A DNA stretch of 64,000 bases from Microcystis elabens FACHB-917 (lineage in GTDB: Bacteria > Cyanobacteriota > Cyanobacteriia > PCC-6307 > Cyanobiaceae): contig NZ_JACJSZ010000002.1 of the NCBI RefSeq assembly GCF_014698445.1, positions 124,001 through 188,000 on the forward strand, read 5' to 3'. A program made the position numbers and the translations under genes. Shown here in pieces: positions 27,333 to 35,663 of the stretch. Within the stretch, counting starts at the first letter, position 1, and the number at the start of each line of letters is the position of its first letter. The notes under the pieces are model-generated. The model ran no database searches. It saw only the letters and a list, made by a program, of their open reading frames with translations, and had not been told where the DNA came from.

Positions 27333-28577
27333 ATGACCCGCTCCGGCTCCCGCACCAGCTCCAGCTCCAGCTCCAGCCAGACGACCTCGCCCTCCTGGGA
27401 CCTGTTCACCAATCTCCCCAGAACCGAGCGGGAGACAAAGGGACTTCAGCGCCAGCGGCAGGATCCCTGGCCCGAATCCCCACCCTGGCGCCGCTTTCTG
27501 CAGCCGGAGGCCGAACAGGAGAAGGCTTTGCAGAAGGTTGAGGAGGGCTATTGGCAGCAGTATCAGGAGTGGTTGGCCGCGAATCCCGGTCTCAACACCC
27601 AGGAGCGCGACCGCCTGCGCGGTGAGGTGTTCCGCCTGCCGCGAACCAGCGATGGAGCCTTGCGGCCTGAGGGTGAAGCGGTGCGTCTGGCGGTGAATGC
27701 CGCGATTCACCTCCGCCGGCCGCTGCTGGTGTCCGGCACGCCAGGCTGCGGCAAGACCAGCCTCGCCTATGCCATCGCCGAGGAGCTCGACCTCGGCCCC
27801 GTGCTGAGCTGGGATGTCACCCCCCGCAGTCAGTTGCAGGATGGCCAGTTTCTCTACGACGCCGTCGGCCGGCTGCAGGAAGCGGGCTGGAGCCATTCCT
27901 CTTCACCTTCCAATCGTAAGAACCGCGCCTCCGCAACTGCCAAGGAGCAGGACCCCGCCTCCGCAGCCGGCGCACCTGCCGAAGAGCGCCCCACCAGCGA
28001 CTATCTGAAGCTGGGTCCTGTGGGCACAGCCTTTCTCCCTTTTTCCAGGCCACGGGTGCTGTTGATCGATGAGCTGGACAAGGGCGACCTGCAGCTTCCC
28101 AATGAGCTGCTGAACCTGTTTGAAGAGGGCTTCTTCGAGATTCCCCAGCTCGTGCGCGAGGCCAGGCGTCACGCTGCTGAGCAGCCTGTGCATACCGCTG
28201 ATCCGGGTTGCACCTGGCCCGTGAGCGGCGGCAGGGTGGTGAGCCGTGAATTTCCAATCATCGTGCTCACCAGCAATGGTGAGCGGGAGTTTCCCGCCGC
28301 CTTTCATCGCCGTTGCATCCGCATCGCGATGCCCACGCCAACCCATGAAGATCTGGTGCACGTGGTGGGCGCCCACTTCAAAGCTTCGCATCAGCTTTCC
28401 GACCATGAGCTGGGCGAAGAAATCCGCCAGTTCCTTGGCGATGAGGGAAATCTCGATCGGGCCACTGATCAGCTTCTCAATGCCCTCTACCTGCTCACCC
28501 TGCAGCAGGGATCGCCCGCCAGCGAAGAGCAGCGCAGCGGTCTGCGCCAGATCCTCTATCGCCAGCTGCACACTTGA
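27333..28577 (+). CDS. MoxR-type AAA+ ATPase of the conflict system
   Basis: 414 residues. A low-complexity serine tail (1-20) and a helical segment come first. The AAA+ core has Walker A SGTPGCGKTSLAYA near 131-144, a long insertion rich in Ser/Ala (about 185-225), Walker B VLLIDELDKGD near 239-249 and sensor-1 VLTSNGEREFP. It should use ATP to remodel the vWA/VMAP partners. Its stop TGA overlaps the TTG start of the vWA-FGE gene, so the two are translated together. It differs from the housekeeping MoxR at 47519 by the insert and the N-terminal extension. Confidence 0.9.
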   Translation: MTRSGSRTSSSSSSSQTTSPSWDLFTNLPRTERETKGLQRQRQDPWPESPPWRRFLQPEAEQEKALQKVEEGYWQQYQEWLAANPGLNTQERDRLRGEVFRLPRTSDGALRPEGEAVRLAVNAAIHLRRPLLVSGTPGCGKTSLAYAIAEELDLGPVLSWDVTPRSQLQDGQFLYDAVGRLQEAGWSHSSSPSNRKNRASATAKEQDPASAAGAPAEERPTSDYLKLGPVGTAFLPFSRPRVLLIDELDKGDLQLPNELLNLFEEGFFEIPQLVREARRHAAEQPVHTADPGCTWPVSGGRVVSREFPIIVLTSNGEREFPAAFHRRCIRIAMPTPTHEDLVHVVGAHFKASHQLSDHELGEEIRQFLGDEGNLDRATDQLLNALYLLTLQQGSPASEEQRSGLRQILYRQLHT

Positions 28578-31435
28578 GCACCTCCACCGATCCCACGACC
28601 AGCCGCGCCGCAGGCCCGCCTCCGCCAGCCAGCGCGCTCTGCGAGCTGCTGGGCTGGTTGACGGCCTGGCCTCCAGCTGCGGAGACCCTCACGGGTACCG
28701 ACCTGGCCGACCTGCTGTGGCTGGCTCAAAGGATGCCAGAGGCGCCGCAGCCCGCGGCCCGAGATCCGGCCCATGATCCAGGGGAGAAGCACAAGCCATC
28801 ACACACTCCCGTCTCGGCCAGCAAGGGTTCCGCCAAGCGCGTGCCACACCCACCGCCAGAGCCCCCCGCAGACGAGCACGACCCTCCGGCCTTCTTTCCC
28901 GAGCCACCACCGGCCAGAACTCGCGAGCGGGCGGCCCAGCTTCTGCCCGATCGGGTGCTGCCCAGGCAACGGGACCTCGATGCGGCGATCGCCAGCCTGC
29001 CGGTCCGTCTGCAGACCCCGCGGCTGCTGCCGCCGGAGCGGTTCCTGCTGAATGCGCTGCGGCCCCTGATGGGGCGCATCGCTGTTGCCGACAACCAGCA
29101 GCTCGATGAGGAGGCCACAGCCGAGCGTTGGGCGCTGGAACGGCTGCCGATCCCGGTGTACCAGGGCCGCATGGAGCCTCGCTTCAGCGTGACCCTGCTG
29201 GTGGATCGCGGGCTCTCGATGGAGGTGTGGATACCGCTGGCGCGTGAGTTTCGCGATCTGCTGGTGCGTTCTGGTGCGTTCCGCGCGGTGCACCTGGTGG
29301 AGCTGATTCCACCCCGGAGCATGGAGAGCGGCGGGGCCGTGGGGCTGCGCCCCGAGGGATCGCGCCAGGTGGTGTGGAAGAGTGCTGCCATGCTTCGCAG
29401 CAGTCCGCCCCCTCTGGCCGCGGAGGCGCAGCGCAGCCTGCTGCTGGTGCTCAGCGATACGGCCGGCCCCCACTGGTGGGACGGCCTGATGTTTGAGGTG
29501 CTGGCGTCCTGGAGCGCACGGCTGCCACTGGCGATCCTCCAGACGCTGCCGCGCTGGATGGCGGAGCGCACAGCGCTGCGGGGGCTGGCGCCGGCTGAGC
29601 TCCACAACGACCAGACAGGCGCCTGCACGTCGCGGTATCGGGTGCGTGATCCCGATGGTTGGGATGACAAGCTCTCACGCGGTGGTGCCTTGCCTGTGCT
29701 GAGGCTGGATCCTGCGGCGCTGGCGCCATGGGCTGCCCTCGTGATGGGCGATGGGCGCCTGGGGCTCGGCGGCGTGCGGATCCCGGCCGAATGGACGGTG
29801 TTGCAGCAGCAGCTGGAACCGTTCCGGCCTGAGGTGCTGGCTCCGGATCGGGCGCAACCCAACAGTGCCGAGGAGCTCTGGAGGGGGTTCTGCCGCTCGG
29901 CGACCCCCGAAGCCCAGCGTCTGATGATGGTGCTGGCGGCGGCGCCGGTGTTGAGCCTGCCGGTGATGCGCCTGATCAAGGAGGCGCTGCTGCCTCCGGA
30001 GAGTGGACCGTTGCCGTTGCAGGAGGTGTTGCTCAGCGGTCTGCTGCAACCGATCGCGGCCCCAACCCACGAGCAGGGTCAACAAAGACCGAGCGATCGC
30101 TGGGAGCCTGGTTCTCCAGAATTAATCGATGTTGACGGCCTTCAGTATGGCGTCCATGCCGGAGTGCTCGAACTGCTGCGCAGCGATCTCAGCGCCACCG
30201 ACACCGTGACGGTGGTGCGGATGGTGACGGGGCTGTTGGAGCGGCGCTGGAATGCCCTGGGCACGGGCCACAGTTTTCGGGCGCTGCTGCGTGATCCTGA
30301 TCTGGAGATCGAAGACGACGATCTCAAGGGTGTGGTGAATTTCGCCACAGCCACGGCGGAGTTGATCGAGCGGCTGCCGGGCGAGGAGTACCAGCGATTA
30401 GCGCGTCAGTTGCGCGGCCGATCGCCCCAGCCCCATCGCCAAATCTGGCCGAAGTCGATGGCGTTCGTGAGCCATGGCTTCACCACCGCATGGCTTGTTG
30501 AGGTTCCCGAAATTCAAGCCGTCCGCGTGGAAACGGCACGCCTGGAGGATGTGCCCCTGCAGCCGATCGCCAACGCCGAAACCTGGGGGTTCCGTGAACC
30601 ACGGCTTGCGGCGGCCCTCACCCTCGTCGAGATCCCCGCCGGCACCTTCCTGATGGGCTCCCCCTTAGATGAACCCGAGCGATTTGCCGATGAAGGCCCC
30701 CAGCATGAGGTGACGCTGCAGAACTTCTTCATCAGCCAGACCCCGATCACCCAGGCCCAGTGGCGGGAGGTGGCGGAGTGGAGCAAGCAGCCAGCAGAGC
30801 ACTGGGGCCACGATTTGAAGCCGAACCCCTCAAGTTTCAGCGATCAATCAGACAGCGATCAGCGGCCGGTGGAGAATGTGAGCTGGCACGACGCCATGGA
30901 GTTCTGCAACCGCATGAGCCAACGCACCGGCCGCCACTACACCCTGCCCAGTGAAGCCCAGTGGGAGTATGCCTGCCGTGCGGGCAGCGCCACGCCCTTT
31001 CACTTCGGGGCCACGATCACACCAGACCTGGCCAACTACGACGGCAACACCACCTATGCCGATGGCCCCAAGGGTGTCAACCGGAAGCAGACCACACCGG
31101 TGGGGATGTTCCCGGCCAACGCCTGGGGCCTGCACGATATGCATGGCAACGTGTGGGAATGGTGCCTTGATCAGTGGCATGCCAGTTATGAGGGAGCCCC
31201 CCCTGATGGCAGTGCCTGGTTGAACACCACTCAGCCCACCAAGAAAACAACAAGAGACACAGGAAACGACAGCGACACCGAAGAAGAAGAGAGGCTGCTG
31301 CGCGGCGGCTCCTGGGGCGACGTCCCCGGGGGCTGTCGCTCGGCTTGCCGCGACCACGGCCGGCCCGGCGATGCCAGCCTCGGCGTTGGGTTCCGTGTGG
31401 TCTGCCTCCCCCAGGGCCCTTCCCTTATCGCTTAA
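28574..31435 (+). CDS. vWA-like (SAV_2336-type) protein with DGR-variable FGE domain
   Basis: 953 residues from TTG at 28574 (TTGA overlap with the MoxR stop); no earlier good ATG exists. A proline-rich N-terminus (70-130) leads to a vWA-like domain with FSVTLLVDRGLSMEVWIP (degenerate MIDAS Asp-Ser) and LLLVLSDTAGPHWWDG around 210-330, as in SAV_2336-type proteins. A helical region follows, then an FGE/C-type-lectin-like domain (about 680-953): [51 protein letters not shown]. Residues 907-947 are encoded by variable repeat VR1. The vWA part would bind the MoxR ATPase and the FGE end would be the changeable ligand sensor. Confidence 0.85.
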   Translation: MSTSTDPTTSRAAGPPPPASALCELLGWLTAWPPAAETLTGTDLADLLWLAQRMPEAPQPAARDPAHDPGEKHKPSHTPVSASKGSAKRVPHPPPEPPADEHDPPAFFPEPPPARTRERAAQLLPDRVLPRQRDLDAAIASLPVRLQTPRLLPPERFLLNALRPLMGRIAVADNQQLDEEATAERWALERLPIPVYQGRMEPRFSVTLLVDRGLSMEVWIPLAREFRDLLVRSGAFRAVHLVELIPPRSMESGGAVGLRPEGSRQVVWKSAAMLRSSPPPLAAEAQRSLLLVLSDTAGPHWWDGLMFEVLASWSARLPLAILQTLPRWMAERTALRGLAPAELHNDQTGACTSRYRVRDPDGWDDKLSRGGALPVLRLDPAALAPWAALVMGDGRLGLGGVRIPAEWTVLQQQLEPFRPEVLAPDRAQPNSAEELWRGFCRSATPEAQRLMMVLAAAPVLSLPVMRLIKEALLPPESGPLPLQEVLLSGLLQPIAAPTHEQGQQRPSDRWEPGSPELIDVDGLQYGVHAGVLELLRSDLSATDTVTVVRMVTGLLERRWNALGTGHSFRALLRDPDLEIEDDDLKGVVNFATATAELIERLPGEEYQRLARQLRGRSPQPHRQIWPKSMAFVSHGFTTAWLVEVPEIQAVRVETARLEDVPLQPIANAETWGFREPRLAAALTLVEIPAGTFLMGSPLDEPERFADEGPQHEVTLQNFFISQTPITQAQWREVAEWSKQPAEHWGHDLKPNPSSFSDQSDSDQRPVENVSWHDAMEFCNRMSQRTGRHYTLPSEAQWEYACRAGSATPFHFGATITPDLANYDGNTTYADGPKGVNRKQTTPVGMFPANAWGLHDMHGNVWEWCLDQWHASYEGAPPDGSAWLNTTQPTKKTTRDTGNDSDTEEEERLLRGGSWGDVPGGCRSACRDHGRPGDASLGVGFRVVCLPQGPSLIA
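31294..31414 (+). repeat. DGR variable repeat 1 (VR1)
   Basis: 121 bp matching the template repeat at 34304-34424. The outer 22 bp (31294-31315) and 30 bp (31385-31414) are identical. In the 69-bp core (31316-31384) there are 20 differences, and every one falls on a template adenine (20 of 25 adenines changed). It codes for the last part of the FGE domain of the vWA protein: GDVPGG-C-RSACRDHGRPGDASLG. The GC-rich 3' end is the expected initiation-of-mutagenic-homology side. Confidence 0.97.
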
Positions 31436-31507
31436 TCCATCAATCCCTCAACACTGGCTGTTGTTTAACCCTGGCTGTTGGCTTGCGGCTGTTGGCTGTT
31501 GCCCCCT

Positions 31508-31522
31508 GGCGCCGCAGGCGCC
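31508..31522. other. inverted repeat downstream of VR1
   Basis: GGCGCC, loop GCA, GGCGCC, about 94 bp after VR1. It is preceded by repeats of GGCTGTTG. The same arrangement with loop ATA occurs after VR2 (35649-35663). It may be a DGR target hairpin or a transcription terminator. Confidence 0.6.
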
Positions 31523-31613
31523 TCGAATCATTGGCGCTTTCAACGGAAGCAGCCCGGCTGCACATCTGATCGTCGAGATGGCGTCACAGCGCTGCGCTGC
31601 CGCCGGCAGCGCC

Positions 31614-31985
31614 TCAGGCTTCAGGGTCAAGCTGCCACGGCTCGAGGCCCTGTAGATCAAGGGCTTGGATCACGCTGGCGGCGATCGCCGTCAGCTCGGC
31701 AGAGGTGAGCCGGCCGAGCGGGCCCTGCAGCTGATCGGCGTGGACCGTGGTGGGCAGCCAGGTCATCACAAAACTGGCCTGGCGCAGCCCGTTGGTCTCC
31801 GTTGGTGCCAGGCGATAGGCCAGAGGGTTGCTGGCCAGGTCGCTCACTGTGCTGAGGGGAAGCACCACCCAGCGCCGCCCGTGGCGGGTGGCGGCATCCG
31901 GCGAGATCACCACCACCGGTCGCGCTTTGCTGTCGCCGAAGCTGCGGTTGCGGGGCCAGAGGTAGAGCCGGCCCCGTTCAGCCAT
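31614..31985 (-). CDS. MazF/PemK-family toxin (endoribonuclease)
   Basis: 123 residues from the ATG at 31985. It opens GRLYLWPRNRSFGDSKARPVVVIS, then WVVLPLSTVSDLASNPLAYRL and ASFVMTWLPTTV, the fold pattern of PemK/MazF toxins that cut mRNA. The start lies 8 bp inside the end of the upstream antitoxin gene, the standard antitoxin-first order. It sits between the vWA-FGE gene and the DGR, transcribed against both. Confidence 0.8.
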   Translation of the reverse strand: MAERGRLYLWPRNRSFGDSKARPVVVISPDAATRHGRRWVVLPLSTVSDLASNPLAYRLAPTETNGLRQASFVMTWLPTTVHADQLQGPLGRLTSAELTAIAASVIQALDLQGLEPWQLDPEA

Positions 31986-32223
31986 CGCCTTCGCTCGTGA
32001 GGGCCGAAAGGCCCATGGCCACGGCGGCATCGCCAGCCTCGGCCAGATCGCCACTCTCCAGAGAGGCCAGGTGGGCATAGGCCGCGTTCAGAGCGTCGAT
32101 GCGGCGGCGGGCCAACCACTGCACAAGGGCTTCGCTCACCAGGGCCGAGCGGTTGGACCCCTGAGCATCCAACTGGGCGAGGAGGCCTTCCTCCAGAGAA
32201 ATGCTGATCGAACGGTTCGCCAA
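31978..32223 (-). CDS. ribbon-helix-helix antitoxin of the MazF/PemK toxin
   Basis: 81 residues from TTG at 32223 (LANRSISISLEEGLLAQLDAQG); an ATG at 32280 would add 19 residues of unlikely sequence that overlaps promoter-like DNA. The N-terminus is a short strand and two helices of the CopG/RHH type (RSISISLEEGLLAQLDAQGS then NRSALVSEALVQWL), followed by an acidic tail that would bind the toxin. It overlaps the toxin gene by 8 bp and would also repress its own promoter. Confidence 0.7.
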   Translation of the reverse strand: MANRSISISLEEGLLAQLDAQGSNRSALVSEALVQWLARRRIDALNAAYAHLASLESGDLAEAGDAAVAMGLSALTSEGDG

Positions 32224-32361
32224 GGGACTAACAGAGAACTTGCCAGTTATCCTAATAGTGACTCCAGTCCCATTTCTCAACCCCTCGTTCGCGGCCTGGC
32301 CATGGCGCTTACCTCAGGCACGGTGAGGGATGGAGCGGGCCAGGGGACGCATCAGCCCCTT

Positions 32362-32721
32362 TCAGCCCAGCAGCTGAATCCGCAGCGGCAGGCTCAGGCA
32401 GGCACGATCTGCCTGCGACAAGTCGAGATTTCGCGTCTGGGGCCAGAGCAGGGCGGCCGTATCGGCATCCCCGGCTGAGCACGGCTCCACCGCCAGGCCA
32501 AGGGCCTGCAGCACCTCGGCTCCGTTCACTCTGGTGAACAGCGCCGATCCCAGCACGACCCGCCTCACCGCAACGGGATTGTTCCAACGCAGCCCCGGGA
32601 AGCGGCTGAAATCCCTATCATTGGAGTGTACTTCCACTTGGTTGAGTCGCAGCGGGGCAATTGCCGGCATCCAGCCACAGGATTGGGCCAGCTCATCATC
32701 CAGGGTGAGGGTGGTGCGCAT
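32362..32721 (-). pseudogene. mosaic of VapB/VapC remnants
   Basis: A single open frame of 119 residues joins unrelated toxin-antitoxin pieces. It starts MRTTLTLDDELAQ, a VapB-type antitoxin N-terminus, then shows SNDRDFSRFPGLRWNNPV, the last strand of a PIN toxin, then SALFTRVNGAEVLQALGLAVE and LWPQTRNLDLSQADRACLSL, the middle of another PIN toxin, and stops at 32362. The order is not that of any normal protein, so it is debris from deletions. It might still be expressed. Confidence 0.7.
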
Positions 32722-32835
32722 GGCTAAGCATCGTGCCTGCTCTTGTGACTTGCATCATGATGTTTTATGTGGACACGGTCAGGATGACGGGGGTGGCGGT
32801 TGGCTGGCTGTGCCCCCCGACGTGCGTCACGCCCC

Positions 32836-33210
32836 ATGCCCTCTGATGCACCCGGCTCCGCCCCCTCCACCGCCGACCTGCCGATTCAGGAGGCCACCCT
32901 GGAGCTGATCCGCTGGTTCATTCCAATCCTGCACCGCCTGCCGCGGCTGCACCGCCACGGCCTGGGCGACCGGCTGGTGGCCAATCTCTATGAGTTGCTC
33001 GAGCAGCTGGCCCTGGCCCGCTTCCAGCGTGAGCGGCTGGCGATCCTCGAACCCCTGCGCGGCCGCATCCAGCTGATCCAGCTGCAGACGCGCCTGCTCC
33101 ATGATTTCCAGCTGATCGACCTGCGCCGCTACGAGCACGCCAGCCGCCTGATCACCGCCATCGGCCGCCAGCACAGCGCCTGGCTGTCCCAGCAGCGCCG
33201 GCCCGCCTGA
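32836..33210 (+). CDS. avd: DGR accessory variability determinant (Avd)
   Basis: 124 residues from the ATG at 32836. Residues 15-115 are four amphipathic helices (ELIRWFIPILHRLPRLHRHG, GDRLVANLYELLEQLALAR, LEPLRGRIQLIQLQTRLLHD, YEHASRLITAIGRQHSAWL), the barrel-like fold of Avd proteins, basic overall. Avd binds the RT and the template RNA and is needed for mutagenic retrohoming. It is 4 bp upstream of the RT gene. A start at TTG 32800 would add 12 unlikely residues. Confidence 0.88.
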   Translation: MPSDAPGSAPSTADLPIQEATLELIRWFIPILHRLPRLHRHGLGDRLVANLYELLEQLALARFQRERLAILEPLRGRIQLIQLQTRLLHDFQLIDLRRYEHASRLITAIGRQHSAWLSQQRRPA

Positions 33211-33214
33211 GGCG

Positions 33215-34285
33215 ATGAGCGCTCCGCCCCTTCGCCACCTCTATGCCCGGCTCACAAGCTTTGCCAGCCTCCAGGCCGCCGCCCGCCGCGCCCAGCGGGG
33301 CAAGCGCTACCGCCCAGTGGTGCTGGCCTTCAACGCCAACCTGGAAGCCGAGCTGCTGCAGCTGCAGGAGGAGCTGCGCAGCTTCACCTATCAACCCGGC
33401 GCCTACCGCCAGTTCCGCATCCGCGATCCCAAGCCGCGCCTGATCAGCGCCGCCCCCTACCGGGATCGGGTGGTGCACCACGCCCTCTGCGCCGCGATTG
33501 TGCCGCCGCTGGAACGCCGCTTCCATCGCGGCAGCCATGCCAACCGGGTTGGCTACGGCAGCCACCGCGCGTTGCGCCGCTTCACCGCGGCGGCGGCCCG
33601 CCACGGCTGGGTCCTGCAGGCCGACATCCGCCTCTATTTCCCCAGCATCGATCTCACCATTCTGCGGGCCCAGCTCGCTGCAGCCATCGCCTGCCCCGGC
33701 ACCCTCTGGTTGCTGGATCAGATCCTGGCCAATGGCGCCATCTTCGGCCCGGCACTGGATGCCTTTCCCGGCGACACTCTGCTCACGCCCCTGCAGCGGC
33801 CGCGAGGGCTGCCGATCGGCAACCTCACCAGCCAGTTTCTCGCCAATCTGCATCTCAATGGGCTCGACCACTGCCTCAGTGCACTGCCGGGGGTGCGGGT
33901 CTATCTGCGCTACGTGGATGATCTGGCCCTGTTTGCGGATCATCCGGATCCTCTGGGCCGGGCCCGGGCCCTGATGGAGCAGGAGCTGGCCGCCCTGCGG
34001 CTGAGGGCCCATCCGGTGAAAACCCAGATCCGTCGCTGCCGTGTAGGCGCCAGCTTCGTGGGGTTTGTGGTGCGGCCCGGCCGGCTGCGGGTGCGCAACC
34101 ACAATCTGCGCAGCGGTCGCCGCCGCCTGAACCTTCAGCACCGAGCTGTGCTCTCAGGTCTGTTATCCGCTGAAGCCGCCCGCACCAGCCTGCTCAGCTG
34201 GAACGCCCATCTGGCCCACGGCCACACCTGGCGGCTGCGGCGCCGCCTGTTTGCGGGCCTCCCCTACGCAACCGACCTACCCTGA
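33215..34285 (+). CDS. DGR reverse transcriptase
   Basis: 356 residues. RT motifs in order: [18 protein letters not shown], the first catalytic motif [37 protein letters not shown] (200-217), YVDDLALF (233-240), then KTQIRR and [13 protein letters not shown]. The IGNLTSQ segment replaces the QGxxxSP of retroviral and group II RTs and is typical of DGR RTs, linked to adenine-specific errors. The YVDD catalytic pair is intact. The template repeat begins 19 bp after its stop. Together with Avd this is a complete DGR core. Confidence 0.95.
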   Translation: MSAPPLRHLYARLTSFASLQAAARRAQRGKRYRPVVLAFNANLEAELLQLQEELRSFTYQPGAYRQFRIRDPKPRLISAAPYRDRVVHHALCAAIVPPLERRFHRGSHANRVGYGSHRALRRFTAAAARHGWVLQADIRLYFPSIDLTILRAQLAAAIACPGTLWLLDQILANGAIFGPALDAFPGDTLLTPLQRPRGLPIGNLTSQFLANLHLNGLDHCLSALPGVRVYLRYVDDLALFADHPDPLGRARALMEQELAALRLRAHPVKTQIRRCRVGASFVGFVVRPGRLRVRNHNLRSGRRRLNLQHRAVLSGLLSAEAARTSLLSWNAHLAHGHTWRLRRRLFAGLPYATDLP

Positions 34286-34303
34286 ACCCGGGCGGGTCGC
34301 GCA

Positions 34304-34424
34304 GCTGCTGCGCGGCGGCTCCTGGAACAACAACCCCAGGAACTGTCGCTCGGCTTACCGCAACCACAACCAGCCCGACAATGCCAACAACAACGTTGGG
34401 TTCCGTGTGGTCTGCCTCCCCCAG
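34304..34424 (+). repeat. DGR template repeat (TR)
   Basis: 121 bp directly after the RT gene. Its core, 34326-34394, is rich in AAC codons (25 adenines in 69 bp) where the two variable repeats have other bases. The flanks (22 bp left, 30 bp right) are identical to both variable repeats and nearly free of adenine. It is copied from RNA by the RT with adenine errors and installed into VR1 (31294-31414) and VR2 (35434-35554). Homology with both stops after CCCCCAG at 34424. Confidence 0.97.
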
Positions 34425-34443
34425 CACCCTTCATCGACAGAGC

Positions 34444-34463
34444 CGCTGGAAGGGATTCCAGCG
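34444..34463. other. perfect hairpin just downstream of TR
   Basis: An 8-bp stem CGCTGGAA / TTCCAGCG with loop GGGA, 20 bp after the end of TR. The loop fits the GRNA tetraloop rule reported for DGR target hairpins, but here it follows the template. It could be part of the structured spacer RNA required with TR for cDNA priming, or a terminator. Confidence 0.55.
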
Positions 34464-34600
34464 GGAGATCAGGAAGGGTCCAGACCCGCTCCCGTGATCG
34501 ATCGGCTCCGCCTGTTGATCCGCACAGCGCCGGAGGGCGCCCCGCTCGCCCACGGCTCTGCCATCGGCGCCGGAACCGTGCCCTTCTTTTCGCTCCAGCC

Positions 34601-35575
34601 ATGACCGCCACCCCCGACAGCGGCCCTCGCTCTGCAGGCTTCCTGCTGCGCCAGCCGCGCCAGGTGCAGGGGTTTCGCGAACCCCTGGCGGAGGGGGTAG
34701 CCCTCACGATGCTCTGGATCCCTCCAGGTCGCTTCTGGATGGGATCACCGGAGAAGGAGCTGGGTCGGCGGGATGACGAAGGACCGCAGCATCTGGTGCA
34801 GCTGCAGGGCTTCTTCATGGGGCAGACGCCGATCACCCAGGCCCAGTGGCGGGAGGTGGCGAGTTGGCGTGAGCAAGCTGGGGAAAGCTGGGGGCGAGAG
34901 TTAGATCCGGAGCCGTCGTTCTTTCAGCCAATCCCCCATCCAAAGGCCATTAGTTTTGACGGAGAGTTCTCACTGCTGCCAGAGGAAGCCAGCAGCGACC
35001 AGCGGCCGGTGGACAATGTGAGCTGGCTGGATGCCAGCGAATTCTGCAACCGGCTGAGCCAACGTACGAGCCGCTATTACATGCTGCCCAGTGAAGCGCA
35101 GTGGGAATATGCCTGCCGCACAGGAACCTCCACGCCCTTTCACTTTGGGGCCACGATCACCCCAGGCCTGGCCAATTACGACGGCAACCACACCTATGCC
35201 GATGGCCCTAAGGGGGCCTACCGGAAGCAGACCACACCGGTGGGGATGTTTCCCGCCAATGCCTGGGGCCTGCAAGATATGCACGGCAATGTGTGCGAAT
35301 GGTGCCTGGATCACTGGCATGACAGCTACGAGGGAGCACCTTCGGATGGAAGCGCCCGGGAAAACACGACTGAGCGGAATAAGACAGTGACAAAAAAGGA
35401 ACGAAACGACAATGTGAGTGATGAAGAACGCAAGCTGCTGCGCGGCGGCTCCTGGGACGTCTCCCCCTGGAGCTGTCGCTCGGCTGACCGCGGCCGCGGC
35501 CGGCCCGGCGTTGCCTACGGCTTCGTTGGGTTCCGTGTGGTCTGCCTCCCCCAGGACCCTTCCCTTAACCCTTAA
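34601..35575 (+). CDS. stand-alone FGE-like DGR target protein
   Basis: 324 residues, one FGE/C-type-lectin-like domain without signal peptide: [70 protein letters not shown]. Residues 278-318 come from variable repeat VR2. The catalytic Cys pair of true formylglycine-generating enzymes is not evident; the fold is used here as a scaffold for variable residues. Its DNA is closely similar to the 3' third of the vWA-FGE gene and its downstream region, so it arose by duplication. It may be a second antigen-like sensor that joins the same complex. Confidence 0.88.
   Translation: MTATPDSGPRSAGFLLRQPRQVQGFREPLAEGVALTMLWIPPGRFWMGSPEKELGRRDDEGPQHLVQLQGFFMGQTPITQAQWREVASWREQAGESWGRELDPEPSFFQPIPHPKAISFDGEFSLLPEEASSDQRPVDNVSWLDASEFCNRLSQRTSRYYMLPSEAQWEYACRTGTSTPFHFGATITPGLANYDGNHTYADGPKGAYRKQTTPVGMFPANAWGLQDMHGNVCEWCLDHWHDSYEGAPSDGSARENTTERNKTVTKKERNDNVSDEERKLLRGGSWDVSPWSCRSADRGRGRPGVAYGFVGFRVVCLPQDPSLNP
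35434..35554 (+). repeat. DGR variable repeat 2 (VR2)
   Basis: 121 bp matching TR, flanks identical. The core 35456-35524 has 22 differences: 21 at template adenines and one T to G (35486). It encodes [23 protein letters not shown], with the invariant CRSA and [10 protein letters not shown] framework shared with VR1. The cell carries two independently diversified versions of the same loop. Confidence 0.97.
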
Positions 35576-35648
35576 TCCATCAATCGCTCAACACTGGCTG
35601 TTTCTTAACCCTGGCTGTTGGTTTTTAGCTGTTGGTTGTTCACCCCCT

Positions 35649-35663
35649 GGCGCCATAGGCGCC
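35649..35663. other. inverted repeat downstream of VR2
   Basis: GGCGCC, loop ATA, GGCGCC, again 94 bp after the variable repeat. The stem equals that after VR1 while the loop differs. A T-rich stretch follows at once (CGAGTTTTTTAG), so it may work as a terminator. The remaining gap to the IS66 end holds no gene. Confidence 0.6.

Noticed and set aside
34251-34604. Frame crossing the template repeat, 117 residues
   Set aside because: It reads the TR in the VR frame, which explains its protein-like look, but it overlaps the RT end and has no independent support as a gene.
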